DNA from: Opitutus sp. ER46 | Lineage (GTDB): Bacteria > Verrucomicrobiota > Verrucomicrobiia > Opitutales > Opitutaceae | Assembly (NCBI RefSeq): GCF_003054705.1 | Contig: NZ_QAYX01000024.1 | Span: forward strand, 372,001 to 436,000 | Length of the DNA: 64,000 nucleotides | Direction: 5' to 3' | Program-made: the position numbers and the translations under genes | Part shown: positions 43,024 to 53,429 of the stretch, piece by piece | Layout: the number at the start of each line of letters is the position of its first letter | Numbering within the stretch: position 1 is the stretch's first letter | The notes under the pieces: generated by a model | Seen by the model: the letters and a program-made list of their open reading frames with translations, nothing else | Told to the model about the DNA's origin: nothing | Database searches by the model: none

Positions 43024-44202
43024 ATGGCACTGCTCACTTCCGCCCCTTCCGGTCCGGCGCAGACTTCGCCAGCCGCCGCGGCGAAAAAGACGGGCAGTGT
43101 GCGGGCCGCGCAGGCGCTCGCGAAGCAGAAGGCGATCGAGCGCAAGGCGAAGACCTACAAGCTTCCGCTCGGCGAACTGGCGATGTTCACGCAGCAGCTG
43201 GCCTCGCTGCTCACCGCCGGTCTTCCCCTCGTGCAGTGCCTCGAGGCGCTGCAGGACCAGACGGAGGATCCCTACTTCCGGATCGTGATCCGCGACGTGC
43301 GGCTCGATATCTCGCAGGGCAATTCCTTCTCCTCGGCGGTGAAGAAGTTTCCCAACTCGTTCAATACGCTGTTCGTCTCGATGGTCGAGGCGGGCGAGGC
43401 GAGCGGCGGGCTCGCGGAGATTCTCGGCAAGGTCGCGAGCTACTTCGAGTCGACGGTCAAGCTGACGAAGAAGGTGAAGTCGGCGATGACGTACCCGATC
43501 GCCGTTATCGGCCTCGCGATCGGCCTGGTGAACGTGCTGCTGATCTTCGTCATCCCGGTGTTCGCCGCGATGTTTGCCGACTTCGGCGCGAAACTCCCGG
43601 CGCCGACCCAGTTCCTGATCGACCTGAGCAACTTCCTGAAGTCGTGGTGGTGGGCGATTGGCCTCACGTGCTATGCGGTTTACTGGGTGGGCAACAAGTT
43701 CGTGAAGACGCCGAACGGCCGCCGCATCAAGGACAACTTCCTCGTGAAGGCGCCCATCTTCGGCAACCTCGTCCACAAGATCGCGCTCTCCCGTTTCTGC
43801 CGCACGTACGCGACGCTCATCCGCTCCGGCGTGCCCATCCTGCGCACGCTCGAGATCGTCTCCGCCGCGAGCGGCAAGGTGCAGATCGAGGACGCCTGCG
43901 AGCAGATCGCCAAGCATGTCAGCCAGGGTGGCCAGGTCTCCGAGGTGCTCGCCGCCAATCCCTTCTTCCCGCCGATGATGAAGCACATGGTCAAGGCGGG
44001 TGAGTCCACGGGCAACGTGGACGGCATGATGAACAAGATCGCGGACTTCTACGACGTGGAGTGCGAGGCGACGGTGGCGGCGCTCACGTCGCTGATCGAG
44101 CCGATGCTCATCGTTTTCCTCGGCGTGGTCGTCGGCGGCATCGTCATGGCGATGTTCCTGCCGATCTTCCAACTGGGCGCGGTCGCCGGCGGCGTGAAAT
44201 AA
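43024..44202 (+). CDS. Type II secretion / type IV pilus inner-membrane protein (GspF/PilC family)
   Basis: The 392-residue protein has two repeats of the T2SSF domain: LAMFTQQLASLLTAGLPLVQCLEAL (about residue 48) and LSRFCRTYATLIRSGVPILRTLEIV (about residue 255), each followed by a membrane helix, and a third helix at the C-terminus. It forms the inner-membrane platform for pilus or pseudopilus assembly. No other pilus gene is adjacent; the next gene is a regulator on the same strand. The ATG at 43024 is preferred because the upstream in-frame extension does not resemble the family. Confidence 0.92.
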   Translation: MALLTSAPSGPAQTSPAAAAKKTGSVRAAQALAKQKAIERKAKTYKLPLGELAMFTQQLASLLTAGLPLVQCLEALQDQTEDPYFRIVIRDVRLDISQGNSFSSAVKKFPNSFNTLFVSMVEAGEASGGLAEILGKVASYFESTVKLTKKVKSAMTYPIAVIGLAIGLVNVLLIFVIPVFAAMFADFGAKLPAPTQFLIDLSNFLKSWWWAIGLTCYAVYWVGNKFVKTPNGRRIKDNFLVKAPIFGNLVHKIALSRFCRTYATLIRSGVPILRTLEIVSAASGKVQIEDACEQIAKHVSQGGQVSEVLAANPFFPPMMKHMVKAGESTGNVDGMMNKIADFYDVECEATVAALTSLIEPMLIVFLGVVVGGIVMAMFLPIFQLGAVAGGVK

Positions 44203-44269
44203 CGTGCGTCGCCCTCGTTGACATCACGCTCCGAGTTCCGGAACGTTCGCGCTCTTCGTCCTCTGCTTC

Positions 44270-45526
44270 ATGCCTTCCGTTCTCATCGTCGACGACCTCG
44301 TCTCGATTCACGAGATGCTGGAAGCCGTCATCCAACCCACGGGCTTCGCCACCTCCTTCGCCACGGATGGCGAGAAGGCGCTCGTGCGCTACAAGGCGGA
44401 GAAGCACGACCTGGTGCTGGCGGACATCGACATGAAGCCGATGGACGGGATCACGCTGCTGAAGCAGTTGAAGATCTACGATCCGAGCGCCGTGGTGATC
44501 ATCATGACGGCCTACGCGTCGACGGAGAGCGCGATCCAGGCGCTGAAGTTCGGCGCGTTCGACTACCTGCAGAAACCGTTCCGGGTGGACGAGTTGATTG
44601 CCACGCTGCGGCGGGGGCTCGAGTTCCGAAAATTCCAGGCCGAGCGCGCGACGCTCGGCGCGGCGCAGGGCGTGAAGACCGCGGACGTCGAGTCGCGCCT
44701 GATCGGGAAGAGCACGAAGCTCACGAAGCTCATCGCACAGGTGAAGAAGCTCGCGACCGTCCGTACGCCGGTGCTCCTGGTGGGCGAGAACGGGACGGGC
44801 AAGGCCGCGGTGGCCGAGATCCTGCACGCCGCGAGCGGCGCGCCGGAGACGGCGTTCCTCCGCGTCGATTGTTCGCTGAGCTCGGAATCCCATTTTCGCG
44901 AGGGACTGCTCGGGCAGAACGGCGAGGGCGGCACGTGGGTGAAGCAGGCGAAGGGCGGAACGCTCTTCCTCCAGCACCTCCAGTGTCTCACGCCGCCGGT
45001 GCAGAAGGAACTGGTCAGCGTGCTGCGCAACACCGCGCACGGTTTCCGGCTGATCGGCACCACGACCGAGGACCTCGAGAAGCTGGTCGACGAGGGCAAG
45101 TTCCACGACGAGTTGTTCTACCGCGTCGCCTCGCTGCCGGTGCAAATGCCGGCGCTGCGCGATCGGCCGGAGGATATCCCGCTGCTGGTGAAGCACTACA
45201 CGGCGCAGTCGGCCAATCCGCTCTTCGAGGCCAACGTCATCGAGTTTACCGACGACGCCATGGCGGTGCTCACGGCTTACCACTGGCCCGGCAATCTGAC
45301 CGAGCTGCACCAGGTCATCACCAAGATGACCGGCACGACGGAGTCCCGTGTCATAACCTCGCAGCAGCTGCCGTTGCGGCTGCGGGAACTGAAGCACTGG
45401 CCGGCGTTGAACGAGTACCTGGCGGGTCAGCAGAAGCAGTACATCGCGATGGTGCTGCATGCCAGCCACGGCGATAAAGACGCAGCTGCCAAGGTGTTGG
45501 GTATTGACCCTTCGAAGCTCGGTTGA
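44270..45526 (+). CDS. NtrC-like response regulator with degenerate AAA+ domain
   Basis: The 418-residue protein has an intact receiver domain: Asp8/Asp9, phospho-acceptor Asp52 (ADIDM), Thr80 and Lys102. The AAA+ region keeps Walker A (GENGTGK, 172-178) and the LRDRPEDIP segment. The sigma-54 contact loop GAFTGA is absent, with a shortened stretch LLGQNGEGGTW, and Walker B reads TLFLQHL where the family has LFLDEI. A FIS-like helix-turn-helix lies at the C-terminus (AAAKVLGIDPSKLG). It is therefore unlikely to hydrolyse ATP or open sigma-54 promoters, and may act as a phosphorylation-controlled DNA-binding protein. It follows the PilC-like gene by 67 bp, suggesting co-transcription. The cognate kinase is not adjacent. 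Confidence 0.88.
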   Translation: MPSVLIVDDLVSIHEMLEAVIQPTGFATSFATDGEKALVRYKAEKHDLVLADIDMKPMDGITLLKQLKIYDPSAVVIIMTAYASTESAIQALKFGAFDYLQKPFRVDELIATLRRGLEFRKFQAERATLGAAQGVKTADVESRLIGKSTKLTKLIAQVKKLATVRTPVLLVGENGTGKAAVAEILHAASGAPETAFLRVDCSLSSESHFREGLLGQNGEGGTWVKQAKGGTLFLQHLQCLTPPVQKELVSVLRNTAHGFRLIGTTTEDLEKLVDEGKFHDELFYRVASLPVQMPALRDRPEDIPLLVKHYTAQSANPLFEANVIEFTDDAMAVLTAYHWPGNLTELHQVITKMTGTTESRVITSQQLPLRLRELKHWPALNEYLAGQQKQYIAMVLHASHGDKDAAAKVLGIDPSKLG

Positions 45527-45677
45527 GCGTGGTGTCCGAGTGCGGGCGCGAGCCGAAACGCAGTTGATGCGAGCCAGTTGAGCGGGTGGGGCGCCGGGCG
45601 TTTCCCGGCGGGTTGGTGGGCGCTTTCCCGCTTGCCGAGTGTTGGTGCCGCCGCAACCCTCGCCGAAATCTACGCTC

Positions 45678-48600
45678 ATGCCCAAACGCTCCGACCTGAA
45701 GACCATCTTGATCATCGGTGCTGGCCCCATCGTCATCGGCCAGGCTTGCGAATTCGACTACTCAGGCACCCAGGCCTGCAAGGCGCTGCGGGAGGAGGGC
45801 TATCGCGTGGTGTTGGTGAACTCGAATCCGGCGACGATCATGACGGATCCGGAGTTCGCGGATGTAACTTATATTGAGCCGCTTACGGTTGCGTTTCTGG
45901 AGCGGATCATCGCGGCGGAGCGCCCCGACGCGCTGCTGCCGACGTTGGGTGGCCAGACCGCGCTCAACCTGTCGATGGAACTGCACAAGCAGGGTATCCT
46001 CGAGAAGTACGGCGTGGAGATGATCGGCGCGAAGCCGGCGGCGATCGCGAAGGGCGAGGACCGGGAGCTGTTCAAGCAGGCGATGCTGAAGATCGGCTTG
46101 GATGTGGCACGTTCGCGGACGGTGAAGTCGATGGCCGAGGCGCTGGCCGCGGCCGATGAACTGGCGATGTTCCCGCTGATCATCCGCCCGTCCTTCACGC
46201 TCGGCGGTTCGGGCGGCGGCATCGCGTACAACAAGGAGGAGTTCGACCAGATCGTGGCGAATGGCCTCGAGCTTTCACCGGTGCACGAGGTGCTCGTGGA
46301 AGAGTGCCTGCTGGGGTGGAAGGAGTACGAGATGGAGGTGATGCGCGACCACAAGGACCAGTGCGTCGTGATCTGCTCGATCGAGAATTTTGACCCGATG
46401 GGCGTCCACACCGGCGACTCGATCACGGTGGCGCCGGCGATGACCCTGACGGACAAGGAGTATCAGATCATGCGCGACGCGTCCTTCGCGGTGATCCGCG
46501 AGATCGGCGTCGAGACCGGCGGTTCGAACATCCAGTTTTCCGTCGACCCCGAGACCGGCCGCATGGTGGTGATCGAGATGAACCCGCGCGTGTCGCGGTC
46601 CTCGGCGCTGGCGTCGAAGGCCACCGGCTTCCCGATCGCGAAGATCGCGGCGAAGCTGGCGGTCGGTTACACGCTCGACGAGCTCCGCAACGACATCACC
46701 CGCCTGACGCCTGCGAGCTTCGAGCCGACGATTGACTACGTGGTGACGAAGATCCCGCGGTTCACCTTCGAGAAGTTCCCGGACGCCGACGCCACCTTGA
46801 CCTCCGCGATGAAGTCGGTGGGCGAGGCGATGGCGATCGGCCGGACCTTCAAGGAGTCGCTGCAGAAGTGCCTGCGCTCGCTCGAGACCGGGGCGCGCGG
46901 ATTTGGCGGCGGCCGCAACGGCGGGGACGAGCCGGTGGAGGAGAAGGTGATCAACGCGAAGCTCGGCACGCCGAACGCGGAGCGGATCTTCTACATCCGG
47001 CACGCGTTCCGGGCGGGCTACACGGTCGAGCACATCTTCGACCTGACGAAGATCGATCCCTGGTTCCTGCATCAGCTCCGCGAGATCTGGGAGATGGAGG
47101 AGGCGCTACGCCGCGAGACGCTGGCGACGATCACGCCCGAAGCGTTCCGGCGCGCGAAGCAATTCGGCTTCGCCGACGCCCAGCTGGCGCACCTGCTGAA
47201 GAGCGACCTCGCGACGGTGCGGGCGGAGCGCAAGGCGCGCGGCATCCATACCACGTACCGGCTGGTGGATACCTGCGCGGCGGAGTTCGAGGCGTTCACG
47301 CCGTATTACTATTCCAGTTACGGCGACGAGAACGAGATCATGCCGCCGAGCGGCAAGCAGAAGATCATGATCCTCGGCGGCGGCCCGAACCGGATCGGCC
47401 AGGGCATTGAGTTCGATTATTGCTGCGTGCACGCGAGCTTCGCGCTCCGCGAGCTCGGCTATGAGAGCGTGATGGTGAACTCGAACCCCGAGACCGTCTC
47501 GACCGACTACGACACCAGCGACCGCCTGTATTTCGAGCCGCTCACGCTCGAGGACGTGCTGGAAATCTACCAGCAGGAGAAGTGCGACGGCGTGATCGTG
47601 CAGTTCGGCGGGCAGACCCCGCTCAACCTCGCGACCGCGCTGAAGGCCAATGGCGTCAACATCATCGGCACCTCGCCGGAGAGCATCGAGATTGCGGAGG
47701 ACCGGAAGCTGTTCGCGGCGATCCTGCAGAAGCTGAAGCTGAAGCAGCCCGACAACCGCACCGCCCTGAGCGAGGCCGAGGCGATCACGTCGGCGGGCGA
47801 GCTCGGCTACCCGGTGCTGGTCCGGCCCTCCTTCGTGCTGGGCGGGCGCGGCATGTTCATCCTCTACAGCGAGGAGGAGCTGCGCGCCGTCGTGCGCCAG
47901 GTGTTCGACGTCATGCCCGGCAAGCCGGTCCTGATCGACAAGTTCCTCGAGGATGCGATCGAGCTCGACGTCGACTGCATCAGCGACGGCGAGGCCGCCG
48001 TGATCGGCGGCATGCTCGAGCACATCGAGTACGCCGGCGTGCATTCCGGTGACGCCGCGATGGTGATGCCGCCGCACACGCTGCCGAAGACGATGCTGGC
48101 GACGGTGCGGAAGGCGACGTACGAGCTCGCGCGCGAGCTGAAGGTGATCGGCCTGATGAACGTGCAGTTCGCGATCAAGGCCAACGAACTCTACGTGCTG
48201 GAGGTGAACCCGCGCGCCTCGCGCACGGTGCCGTTCGTGGCGAAGGCCATCGGCGTGCCGCTGGCGAAGCTGGCCGCGAAGGTGATGACCGGGCGCAAGC
48301 TGAAGGACCTCGGCTTCACTCGGGAGAAGAGCCCAAAGCACTGGTGCGTGAAGGAGGCGGTGTTCCCCTTCGTGCGGTTCCCGGGGGCGACGATCGCGCT
48401 GGGGCCGGAGATGCGCTCGACCGGCGAGGTGATGGGCCTGGATGAGAACCTCGGCATCGCGTTCGCGAAGGCGCAGGCCGCGGCCAAGCCGGGTCTCCCG
48501 ACCAAGGGCAACGTGTTCCTCTCGGTGAAGGACAGCGACAAGGCGCGCGGCGTGAAGCTGGCCAAGGCGCTCGAGCAACTCGGGTTCACCATCTATTCCA

Positions 48601-48920
48601 CGAGCGGAACCGCGAAGACGCTGGCGGAGGCCGGCGTGGCGGTGAAGAAGCTCGCGAAGATTCAGGAAGGCCGGCCGAACGCGATCGACCTGATCAAGAA
48701 CGGCCAGATCCAGATGATCATCAACACCCCGGGCGGCATGATCCCGCGCCGGGACGAGAACGCGATCCGCTCCGCAGCTTACGCCCACAACGTGTGCATC
48801 ATGACCACGATCACGGGCGCCGCCGCGGCGGTGGAAGGCATTCGCGCGCTCAAGGAAGTCCAGGTCGGGGTGCGTCCGCTGCAGAAATACCACGGCACCG
48901 GCGTGAACGTGGTGGGTTGA
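45678..48920 (+). CDS. carB: Carbamoyl-phosphate synthase large subunit
   Basis: The 1,080-residue protein makes carbamoyl phosphate for arginine and pyrimidine synthesis from ammonia, bicarbonate and 2 ATP. Both ATP-grasp halves are complete: [20 protein letters not shown] and [10 protein letters not shown] in the first, [20 protein letters not shown] and [20 protein letters not shown] in the second. The C-terminal MGS-like regulatory domain (about 940-1080) has [13 protein letters not shown]. Length is typical. The ATG at 45678 gives the standard start [14 protein letters not shown]; a GTG/TTG-type start upstream would add unrelated residues. The small subunit gene is not adjacent. Confidence 0.97.
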   Translation: MPKRSDLKTILIIGAGPIVIGQACEFDYSGTQACKALREEGYRVVLVNSNPATIMTDPEFADVTYIEPLTVAFLERIIAAERPDALLPTLGGQTALNLSMELHKQGILEKYGVEMIGAKPAAIAKGEDRELFKQAMLKIGLDVARSRTVKSMAEALAAADELAMFPLIIRPSFTLGGSGGGIAYNKEEFDQIVANGLELSPVHEVLVEECLLGWKEYEMEVMRDHKDQCVVICSIENFDPMGVHTGDSITVAPAMTLTDKEYQIMRDASFAVIREIGVETGGSNIQFSVDPETGRMVVIEMNPRVSRSSALASKATGFPIAKIAAKLAVGYTLDELRNDITRLTPASFEPTIDYVVTKIPRFTFEKFPDADATLTSAMKSVGEAMAIGRTFKESLQKCLRSLETGARGFGGGRNGGDEPVEEKVINAKLGTPNAERIFYIRHAFRAGYTVEHIFDLTKIDPWFLHQLREIWEMEEALRRETLATITPEAFRRAKQFGFADAQLAHLLKSDLATVRAERKARGIHTTYRLVDTCAAEFEAFTPYYYSSYGDENEIMPPSGKQKIMILGGGPNRIGQGIEFDYCCVHASFALRELGYESVMVNSNPETVSTDYDTSDRLYFEPLTLEDVLEIYQQEKCDGVIVQFGGQTPLNLATALKANGVNIIGTSPESIEIAEDRKLFAAILQKLKLKQPDNRTALSEAEAITSAGELGYPVLVRPSFVLGGRGMFILYSEEELRAVVRQVFDVMPGKPVLIDKFLEDAIELDVDCISDGEAAVIGGMLEHIEYAGVHSGDAAMVMPPHTLPKTMLATVRKATYELARELKVIGLMNVQFAIKANELYVLEVNPRASRTVPFVAKAIGVPLAKLAAKVMTGRKLKDLGFTREKSPKHWCVKEAVFPFVRFPGATIALGPEMRSTGEVMGLDENLGIAFAKAQAAAKPGLPTKGNVFLSVKDSDKARGVKLAKALEQLGFTIYSTSGTAKTLAEAGVAVKKLAKIQEGRPNAIDLIKNGQIQMIINTPGGMIPRRDENAIRSAAYAHNVCIMTTITGAAAAVEGIRALKEVQVGVRPLQKYHGTGVNVVG

Positions 48921-49005
48921 GCGTCCCGCCTGGGACCGGGGCCCGGCTAGGCGGCCGGCGCCCCGCGGAGTTGCCAAAGCCGGTGGCGCGCGTACGCGTA
49001 GCGGC

Positions 49006-49974
49006 ATGATTGCGATCCGCATCCATGAAACCGGCGGCATCGAACGGCTGCGCGTTGACGACATCCCCGTGACGGAGCCCGGGCCGGGCGAGATCCGCCT
49101 CCGCGTCGAGGCGGCCGGGGTGAACTTCATCGACACGTACCGGCGCAGCGGGCTGTACCCGGTGCCATTGCCGCACGTGCTCGGGCAGGAGGCGGCGGGC
49201 ATCGTGACCTCGGTCGGCGCGGGCGTGACGACCTTCAAGGTGGGGGACCGCGTGGCGACGGCCGCGGCGCGCGGCGGCTATGCCGAGGAGACGATCGCGG
49301 CGGCGGCGCAGGTCGTGCTGGTGCCGGGGGCGATCCGGGCGGACGTCGCGGTGGCTGCGATGGTGCAGGGACTTACCGCGCATTACCTCGCCACCTCGAC
49401 CTTCCCGTTGCAGGCGGGGCATGCCGCGCTCGTGCATGCGGGGGCGGGCGGCGTGGGGTTGCTGTTGATCCAGATCGCGCGGCGCCGCGGGGCGCGCGTG
49501 CTGGCGACGGTCGGCGCGGAGGAAAAGGCGGCGCTGGCGAAGCAGGCGGGCGCGGAGGCGGTGTGCGTTTACACGCGCGAGGATTTCACCGCGGCGGCGC
49601 GGGCCTTCACGGGCGGGCGCGGCGTGGACGTCGTCTACGATGGCGTTGGCCGGGCAACGTTCGAAGGCTCGCTCAACAGCCTGCGGCCGCGGGGCCTGAT
49701 GGTCACGTACGGCAACGCGAGCGGCGCCGTCCCGGACTTCAAGCCGCTGCTGCTCTCGGAGAAGGGCTCGCTGTTCCTGACGCGGCCGAAACTGGCGGAG
49801 TATGTCGCCACGCCGGAGGAGTTGCGCGCGCGCAGCGCGGAGCTGTTTCGCTGGATCGAGGCGCGGGACCTGCAGGTGCGGATCGGCGCCTCATTTCCGC
49901 TGCGCGCGGCGGGCGAGGCGCACCGCGCGCTCGAGAGCCGGGCGACGACGGGCAAGGTCGTGCTGCGGCCGTAG
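49006..49974 (+). CDS. NADPH:quinone oxidoreductase, zeta-crystallin-like (MDR family)
   Basis: The 322-residue cytosolic enzyme is a medium-chain reductase without the structural or catalytic zinc ligands. It has the GroES-like N-terminal part (GVNFIDTYRRSGLYPVPLPHVLGQEAAG) and the Rossmann motif HAGAGGVGLLLIQIARRRGARVLATVG, then VDVVYDGVGRATFEGSLNSLRPRGLMVTYGNASG. The family reduces quinones by one or two electrons using NADPH. It follows carB by 85 bp with no known functional link. Confidence 0.9.
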   Translation: MIAIRIHETGGIERLRVDDIPVTEPGPGEIRLRVEAAGVNFIDTYRRSGLYPVPLPHVLGQEAAGIVTSVGAGVTTFKVGDRVATAAARGGYAEETIAAAAQVVLVPGAIRADVAVAAMVQGLTAHYLATSTFPLQAGHAALVHAGAGGVGLLLIQIARRRGARVLATVGAEEKAALAKQAGAEAVCVYTREDFTAAARAFTGGRGVDVVYDGVGRATFEGSLNSLRPRGLMVTYGNASGAVPDFKPLLLSEKGSLFLTRPKLAEYVATPEELRARSAELFRWIEARDLQVRIGASFPLRAAGEAHRALESRATTGKVVLRP

Positions 49975-50009
49975 CCGGCGATGGGCCGGCGCCGCGGAGG
50001 GCGGCTAGT

Positions 50010-50300
50010 CTAGAGCCACCACGCCAGGTCGGGCTGGTGCTTGACCGGGCTGAATTCGATGAAGCGATACGTGGCGACGCCGGCGACGCGGTATGGGTCG
50101 ACGGCGCAGAAGGCCTCGAGTTCCTCGCGCGTGGAGGCGCGGGCGACGACAATCCCGCCCACGCGCGGCTCCTGCGGACCGGACATGAGGAGCAGTTTCC
50201 GGTCGTAGCCGGTCTGCAGGTGGGCGCGATGCTGCGCGAGGTGCTTCTCGATCTCGGCGATCGGCGCGGTGTAGGTGATCTCGATGATGTAGTGTTTCAT
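50010..50300 (-). CDS. YciI-family protein
   Basis: This 96-residue protein has the YciI ferredoxin-like fold, with IAEIEKHLAQHRAHLQTGYDRKLLLMSGP followed by GGIVVARASTREELEAFCAVDPY. The family has a conserved His/Asp pair (seen here in the H near residue 22 and the D in AVDPY) and unknown enzymatic role, possibly a small hydrolase or mono-oxygenase-like function. It converges with the quinone oxidoreductase gene and diverges from purU. Confidence 0.9.
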   Translation of the reverse strand: MKHYIIEITYTAPIAEIEKHLAQHRAHLQTGYDRKLLLMSGPQEPRVGGIVVARASTREELEAFCAVDPYRVAGVATYRFIEFSPVKHQPDLAWWL

Positions 50301-50421
50301 CTGCGGCGGGTGACTCGGAGGCTGGCGGCGGTGGTGGCGGCGTCGATGCGTTTTTCCGGCGGCGGGCTGACGTACGCCGCGCGTGACAAGCCGGAGCGGA
50401 CGGCTCTAGCCTGCCGACCTT

Positions 50422-51285
50422 ATGTCCACGTCGTCCGCCACGCTCGTCGCTCTCCTGCACGGTCCGGATCAGCCCGGCCTGGTCGCCCGGGTTGCCGGTT
50501 GGATTTTCGCGCGCGGCGGCAACATCCTGCACGCCGACCAGCATCGGGACATGGAGGCGGGCGTGTTTTTCCAGCGCATCGAATGGGTGCCGACCGGGGC
50601 GCCGGGCGTGGAGCAGCGGGACACGGAGGACTTTTATGCGTTTGCCGAGTCGCTGGGCATGGAGGCGCAGGTGTCGGTCTCGACGCACCGGCCCCGCGTG
50701 GCGGTCTTCGTATCGAAGGCCGACCATTGTTTCCATGATCTGGTGCTGCGCTGGAAGGCGGGGGATTTCGCGTGCGACCTCGTCGCGGTCGTGAGCAACC
50801 ACACCGACCTGGCGGCGGCGGCGCAGGGCTACGGCCTAACGTTTTACCACCTGCCGGTGACGGCGGCGAACAAGCCCGAGGGCGAGGCGCGGCAGTTGGC
50901 GCTGCTGAAGGAGCTGAAGGTCGACCTGGTGGTGCTGGCTCGGTACATGCAGGTGCTGTCGGCGGACTTTCTCGATCAGGTCGGTTGCCCCGTGATCAAC
51001 ATTCACCACTCGTTCCTGCCGGCGTTTGCGGGCGGCAAACCGTATCACCAGGCGCATGCGCGCGGGGTGAAGCTCATCGGGGCGACGGCCCACTACGCCA
51101 CCCGCGACCTCGACGAAGGCCCGATCATTCATCAGGACGTCGCCCGCGTGACGCATCGTCACGGCGTGGAGGACCTGGTCCGCAAGGGTCGCGATCTCGA
51201 GCGTATCGTGCTCGCGCAGGCCGTGCGCTGGCACCTGGCCAGCCGCGTGCTCGTGTACGGCAACAAGACCGTGGTGTTCGATTGA
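50422..51285 (+). CDS. purU: Formyltetrahydrofolate deformylase
   Basis: The 287-residue enzyme hydrolyses 10-formyl-tetrahydrofolate to formate and tetrahydrofolate. It has an N-terminal ACT domain (ALLHGPDQPGLVARVAGWIFARGGNILHADQH) and a formyltransferase domain with the catalytic Asn-His-Asp set: INIHHSFLPAF and ATRDLDEGPII. PurU balances folate C1 units and supplies formate for PurT. Start is the first ATG. It diverges from the YciI gene by 121 bp. Confidence 0.95.
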   Translation: MSTSSATLVALLHGPDQPGLVARVAGWIFARGGNILHADQHRDMEAGVFFQRIEWVPTGAPGVEQRDTEDFYAFAESLGMEAQVSVSTHRPRVAVFVSKADHCFHDLVLRWKAGDFACDLVAVVSNHTDLAAAAQGYGLTFYHLPVTAANKPEGEARQLALLKELKVDLVVLARYMQVLSADFLDQVGCPVINIHHSFLPAFAGGKPYHQAHARGVKLIGATAHYATRDLDEGPIIHQDVARVTHRHGVEDLVRKGRDLERIVLAQAVRWHLASRVLVYGNKTVVFD

Positions 51286-51403
51286 GCGGCGCCGGACCGC
51301 GACCGTGACGTGTGTCGGTCAGCGGCCACGGCACGCTGGAGCGCAACCGCGAGCGCATCCAAGCGCGTGGCGGCACGGGCGACGCCGGGTTCAGGTTAGC
51401 CCC

Positions 51404-51553
51404 TCAAGGTCGGGGGCGCTCGGCGAGTTCGGCGGGTTCAGAGCGGACGACGGCTGCGACCACGAGCAGGCAGACGACAGCCACGAGGAAGCAGAGGCTG
51501 CGAACGAGAGCGAAGATGAGCCGGGCGGCGAGCACGACACTCATGACGTGCAT
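51404..51553 (-). CDS. Possible small membrane protein (49 residues)
   Basis: A short reverse-strand reading frame reads MHVMSVVLAARLIFALVRSL and continues as a single hydrophobic helix (residues 4-36) ending in a charged tail (EPAELAERPRP). It lies in the 398-bp gap between purU and the TPR gene, on the opposite strand. A start at 51544 (MSVVL) is equally likely. There is no homologue I recognise; the hydrophobic run is the only support. The rest of the gap holds nothing I can identify. Confidence 0.3.
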   Translation of the reverse strand: MHVMSVVLAARLIFALVRSLCFLVAVVCLLVVAAVVRSEPAELAERPRP

Positions 51554-51683
51554 CACCGGCTTCGGTTTCCGGCCAACCGGCCGGCGCGGGGATCGACAAT
51601 AATTTCACAACGATTTCCTGCATGGACACGCAGGGGCGGTTTTGCTCTCGTCCTCGGTTCCAAAGCAAAATACCGCCACGCCC

Positions 51684-52421
51684 ATGGCCGCAAATCTCCC
51701 TTCCGACTCGAAACCCACTGGCGCCCAGGAAAATCCGGCCAGCACCGTCCCCGCGCTCTCGTTCGAAGAGCAGATGAGCCGTTTCTGGCAGAAGAACCGG
51801 ACGATGATCCTGGTGCTCTGCGCGGTGATTCTGGTCGCGATCGTCGGCCGTGACGTCTGGGGGTATGTGCAGCGGGCAGGGGAGCGCAAGGTCGAGGCCG
51901 CCTTTGTGGCGTCCAATACGCCCGAAAAGCAGCGCGCCTTTATCGCCGAGCATCCGAAGCACACCCTGGCGGCCGTCGCGGAGGTGCAGCTGGCGGACGA
52001 GGCCTACAAGGCCGGGAAGTCGGCCGATGCGGTTGCCGGCTATGACCGCGCGATTGCCATTCTCAAGCAGGATCCCCTCGCGGCCCGCGCCCAGCTTGGT
52101 CGCGCGCTGGCTCAGGTGCAGGGCGGCAAGGTAGTGGAAGCGATTGCGGGCCTCAAGGCGCTGGCGGACGACGCCGCGCAGTTGAAGGCGGTGCGCACCG
52201 AGGCGGCCTATAACCTCGCAAGTCTCGCCGCGGAAGCGGGCAATGCGGCGGACGTGCAGAAGTACATTGACCAGCTCAACCAGATTGACCCGGCGAGCGT
52301 GTGGGCCCGTCGGGCGATGCCGCTGCAAGCGGCCTTTGCCAAGCCCGTGGCCCCGGCCACGCCGGCGGCGCCGAAGGCTGATGCTCCGGCCGGCGTGCAG
52401 CTGAAGCTGCCGGGCAAGTGA
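51684..52421 (+). CDS. Membrane-anchored TPR-like protein (YfgM/TPR_21 type)
   Basis: The 245-residue protein has a soluble N-tail, one transmembrane helix (about residues 37-55, MILVLCAVILVAIVGRDVW), then a periplasmic helical-repeat region (AFIAEHPKHTLAAVAEVQLADEAYKAGKSADAVAGYDRAI) and a Pro/Ala-rich tail. This layout is that of the YfgM family, which assists the secretion machinery or envelope stress responses in other bacteria. The ATG at 51684 is chosen because the upstream extension has no family-like features. A terminator follows. Confidence 0.8.
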   Translation: MAANLPSDSKPTGAQENPASTVPALSFEEQMSRFWQKNRTMILVLCAVILVAIVGRDVWGYVQRAGERKVEAAFVASNTPEKQRAFIAEHPKHTLAAVAEVQLADEAYKAGKSADAVAGYDRAIAILKQDPLAARAQLGRALAQVQGGKVVEAIAGLKALADDAAQLKAVRTEAAYNLASLAAEAGNAADVQKYIDQLNQIDPASVWARRAMPLQAAFAKPVAPATPAAPKADAPAGVQLKLPGK

Positions 52422-52448
52422 GCTGACGCGAGTTGCTCGAACCCTTTG

Positions 52449-52476
52449 CGCCCGCCGTCGTGCGGGCGTTTTTTTT
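52449..52476 (+). terminator. Rho-independent terminator after the TPR gene
   Basis: The stem CGCCCGC / GCGGGCG with a short loop is followed by eight T residues (TTTTTTTT), 28 bp after the stop codon. It fits a classical intrinsic terminator. Confidence 0.85.
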
Positions 52477-52527
52477 GGCGAGAACCGATTGGCGCACGTG
52501 GGCCGCGCGCCGACGGGTCCGCCAAAA

Positions 52528-52604
<77 letters not shown>

Positions 52605-52895
52605 AAGAATGCCCCCGAACCTCTGCGGATGGCGGCGGGTGTCAACGACCGTCTGTGGGCACGGGCCAGACGCGGGGTGACGGCGCGACCCGGGCGGGTT
52701 CCGCCGGGGGGAGGCGCATGCGCTCGGCGCCGTGCTGGGTAGCCTCCCCATCACAGGGTGGATACGGCGGACAGAGGGCGGCAAAACCTTCGTTTTTCAG
52801 GAGTGCGGCGGCGTGGATCCGGTTGATACAGGCGTACAATCTCTTCTTGCGTCCCCTGGGCGTTGGGCTTCTGCTGGGCGCCTTCCTTCCCTTCC

Positions 52896-53411
52896 ATGGA
52901 CACCATTTCTCGTGAAAACAACAGCATGCTCCCGGTAGGCAGCATTATTGTGGGCGTTGTCGCTCTGCTGCTCGGCGGTTTTGCTCTCGTGCAAGCCTCC
53001 AAGGCCAACAAGGCGTTGGCCGATCACCAGGTTAAGATCGATAAGATCGACGGCATCGAGCAGCAGGTTGCGAGCGCCGCGCAGGCCGCGGAGCAGAGCA
53101 AGCAGAACATCACGAAGCTGAATCAAGAGACGCAGACCGCGTTCAACACGGTCAGCACGATCATCGGCAATCTCCAGACGTCGGTGACGAAGCTCGAGGA
53201 AGCCGCCAAGAAGCCGGCGGTCGCGTCCAAGAAGGGTGGCAGCGGCGCCCCGGCGGTCGCGGGTGACGAGTACATCGTCAAGAGCGGCGACAGTGGCGCG
53301 AAGATCGCCCGCGCGCACGGCGTTGCGCTCGCTGATCTGATGTCGGTGAACCCCGGCGTCGAGTGGACCAAGCTGAAGCAGGGTCAGAAGGTCAAGCTGC
53401 CGAAGAAATAA
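52896..53411 (+). CDS. LysM-domain membrane protein with coiled coil
   Basis: The 171-residue protein has a short N-tail, one hydrophobic helix (about residues 13-32), a coiled-coil-like stretch rich in Ala, Gln and Lys (about 35-100), a short linker and a C-terminal LysM domain (about 122-169: YIVKSGDSGAKIARAHGVALADLMSVNPG). LysM binds peptidoglycan, so the protein probably links inner membrane and cell wall. The ATG at 52896 (MDTISREN) is preferred over the upstream in-frame start. A strong terminator follows 18 bp after the stop. Confidence 0.85.
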   Translation: MDTISRENNSMLPVGSIIVGVVALLLGGFALVQASKANKALADHQVKIDKIDGIEQQVASAAQAAEQSKQNITKLNQETQTAFNTVSTIIGNLQTSVTKLEEAAKKPAVASKKGGSGAPAVAGDEYIVKSGDSGAKIARAHGVALADLMSVNPGVEWTKLKQGQKVKLPKK

Positions 53412-53429
53412 GTCGGCCAGGCAAACTTT

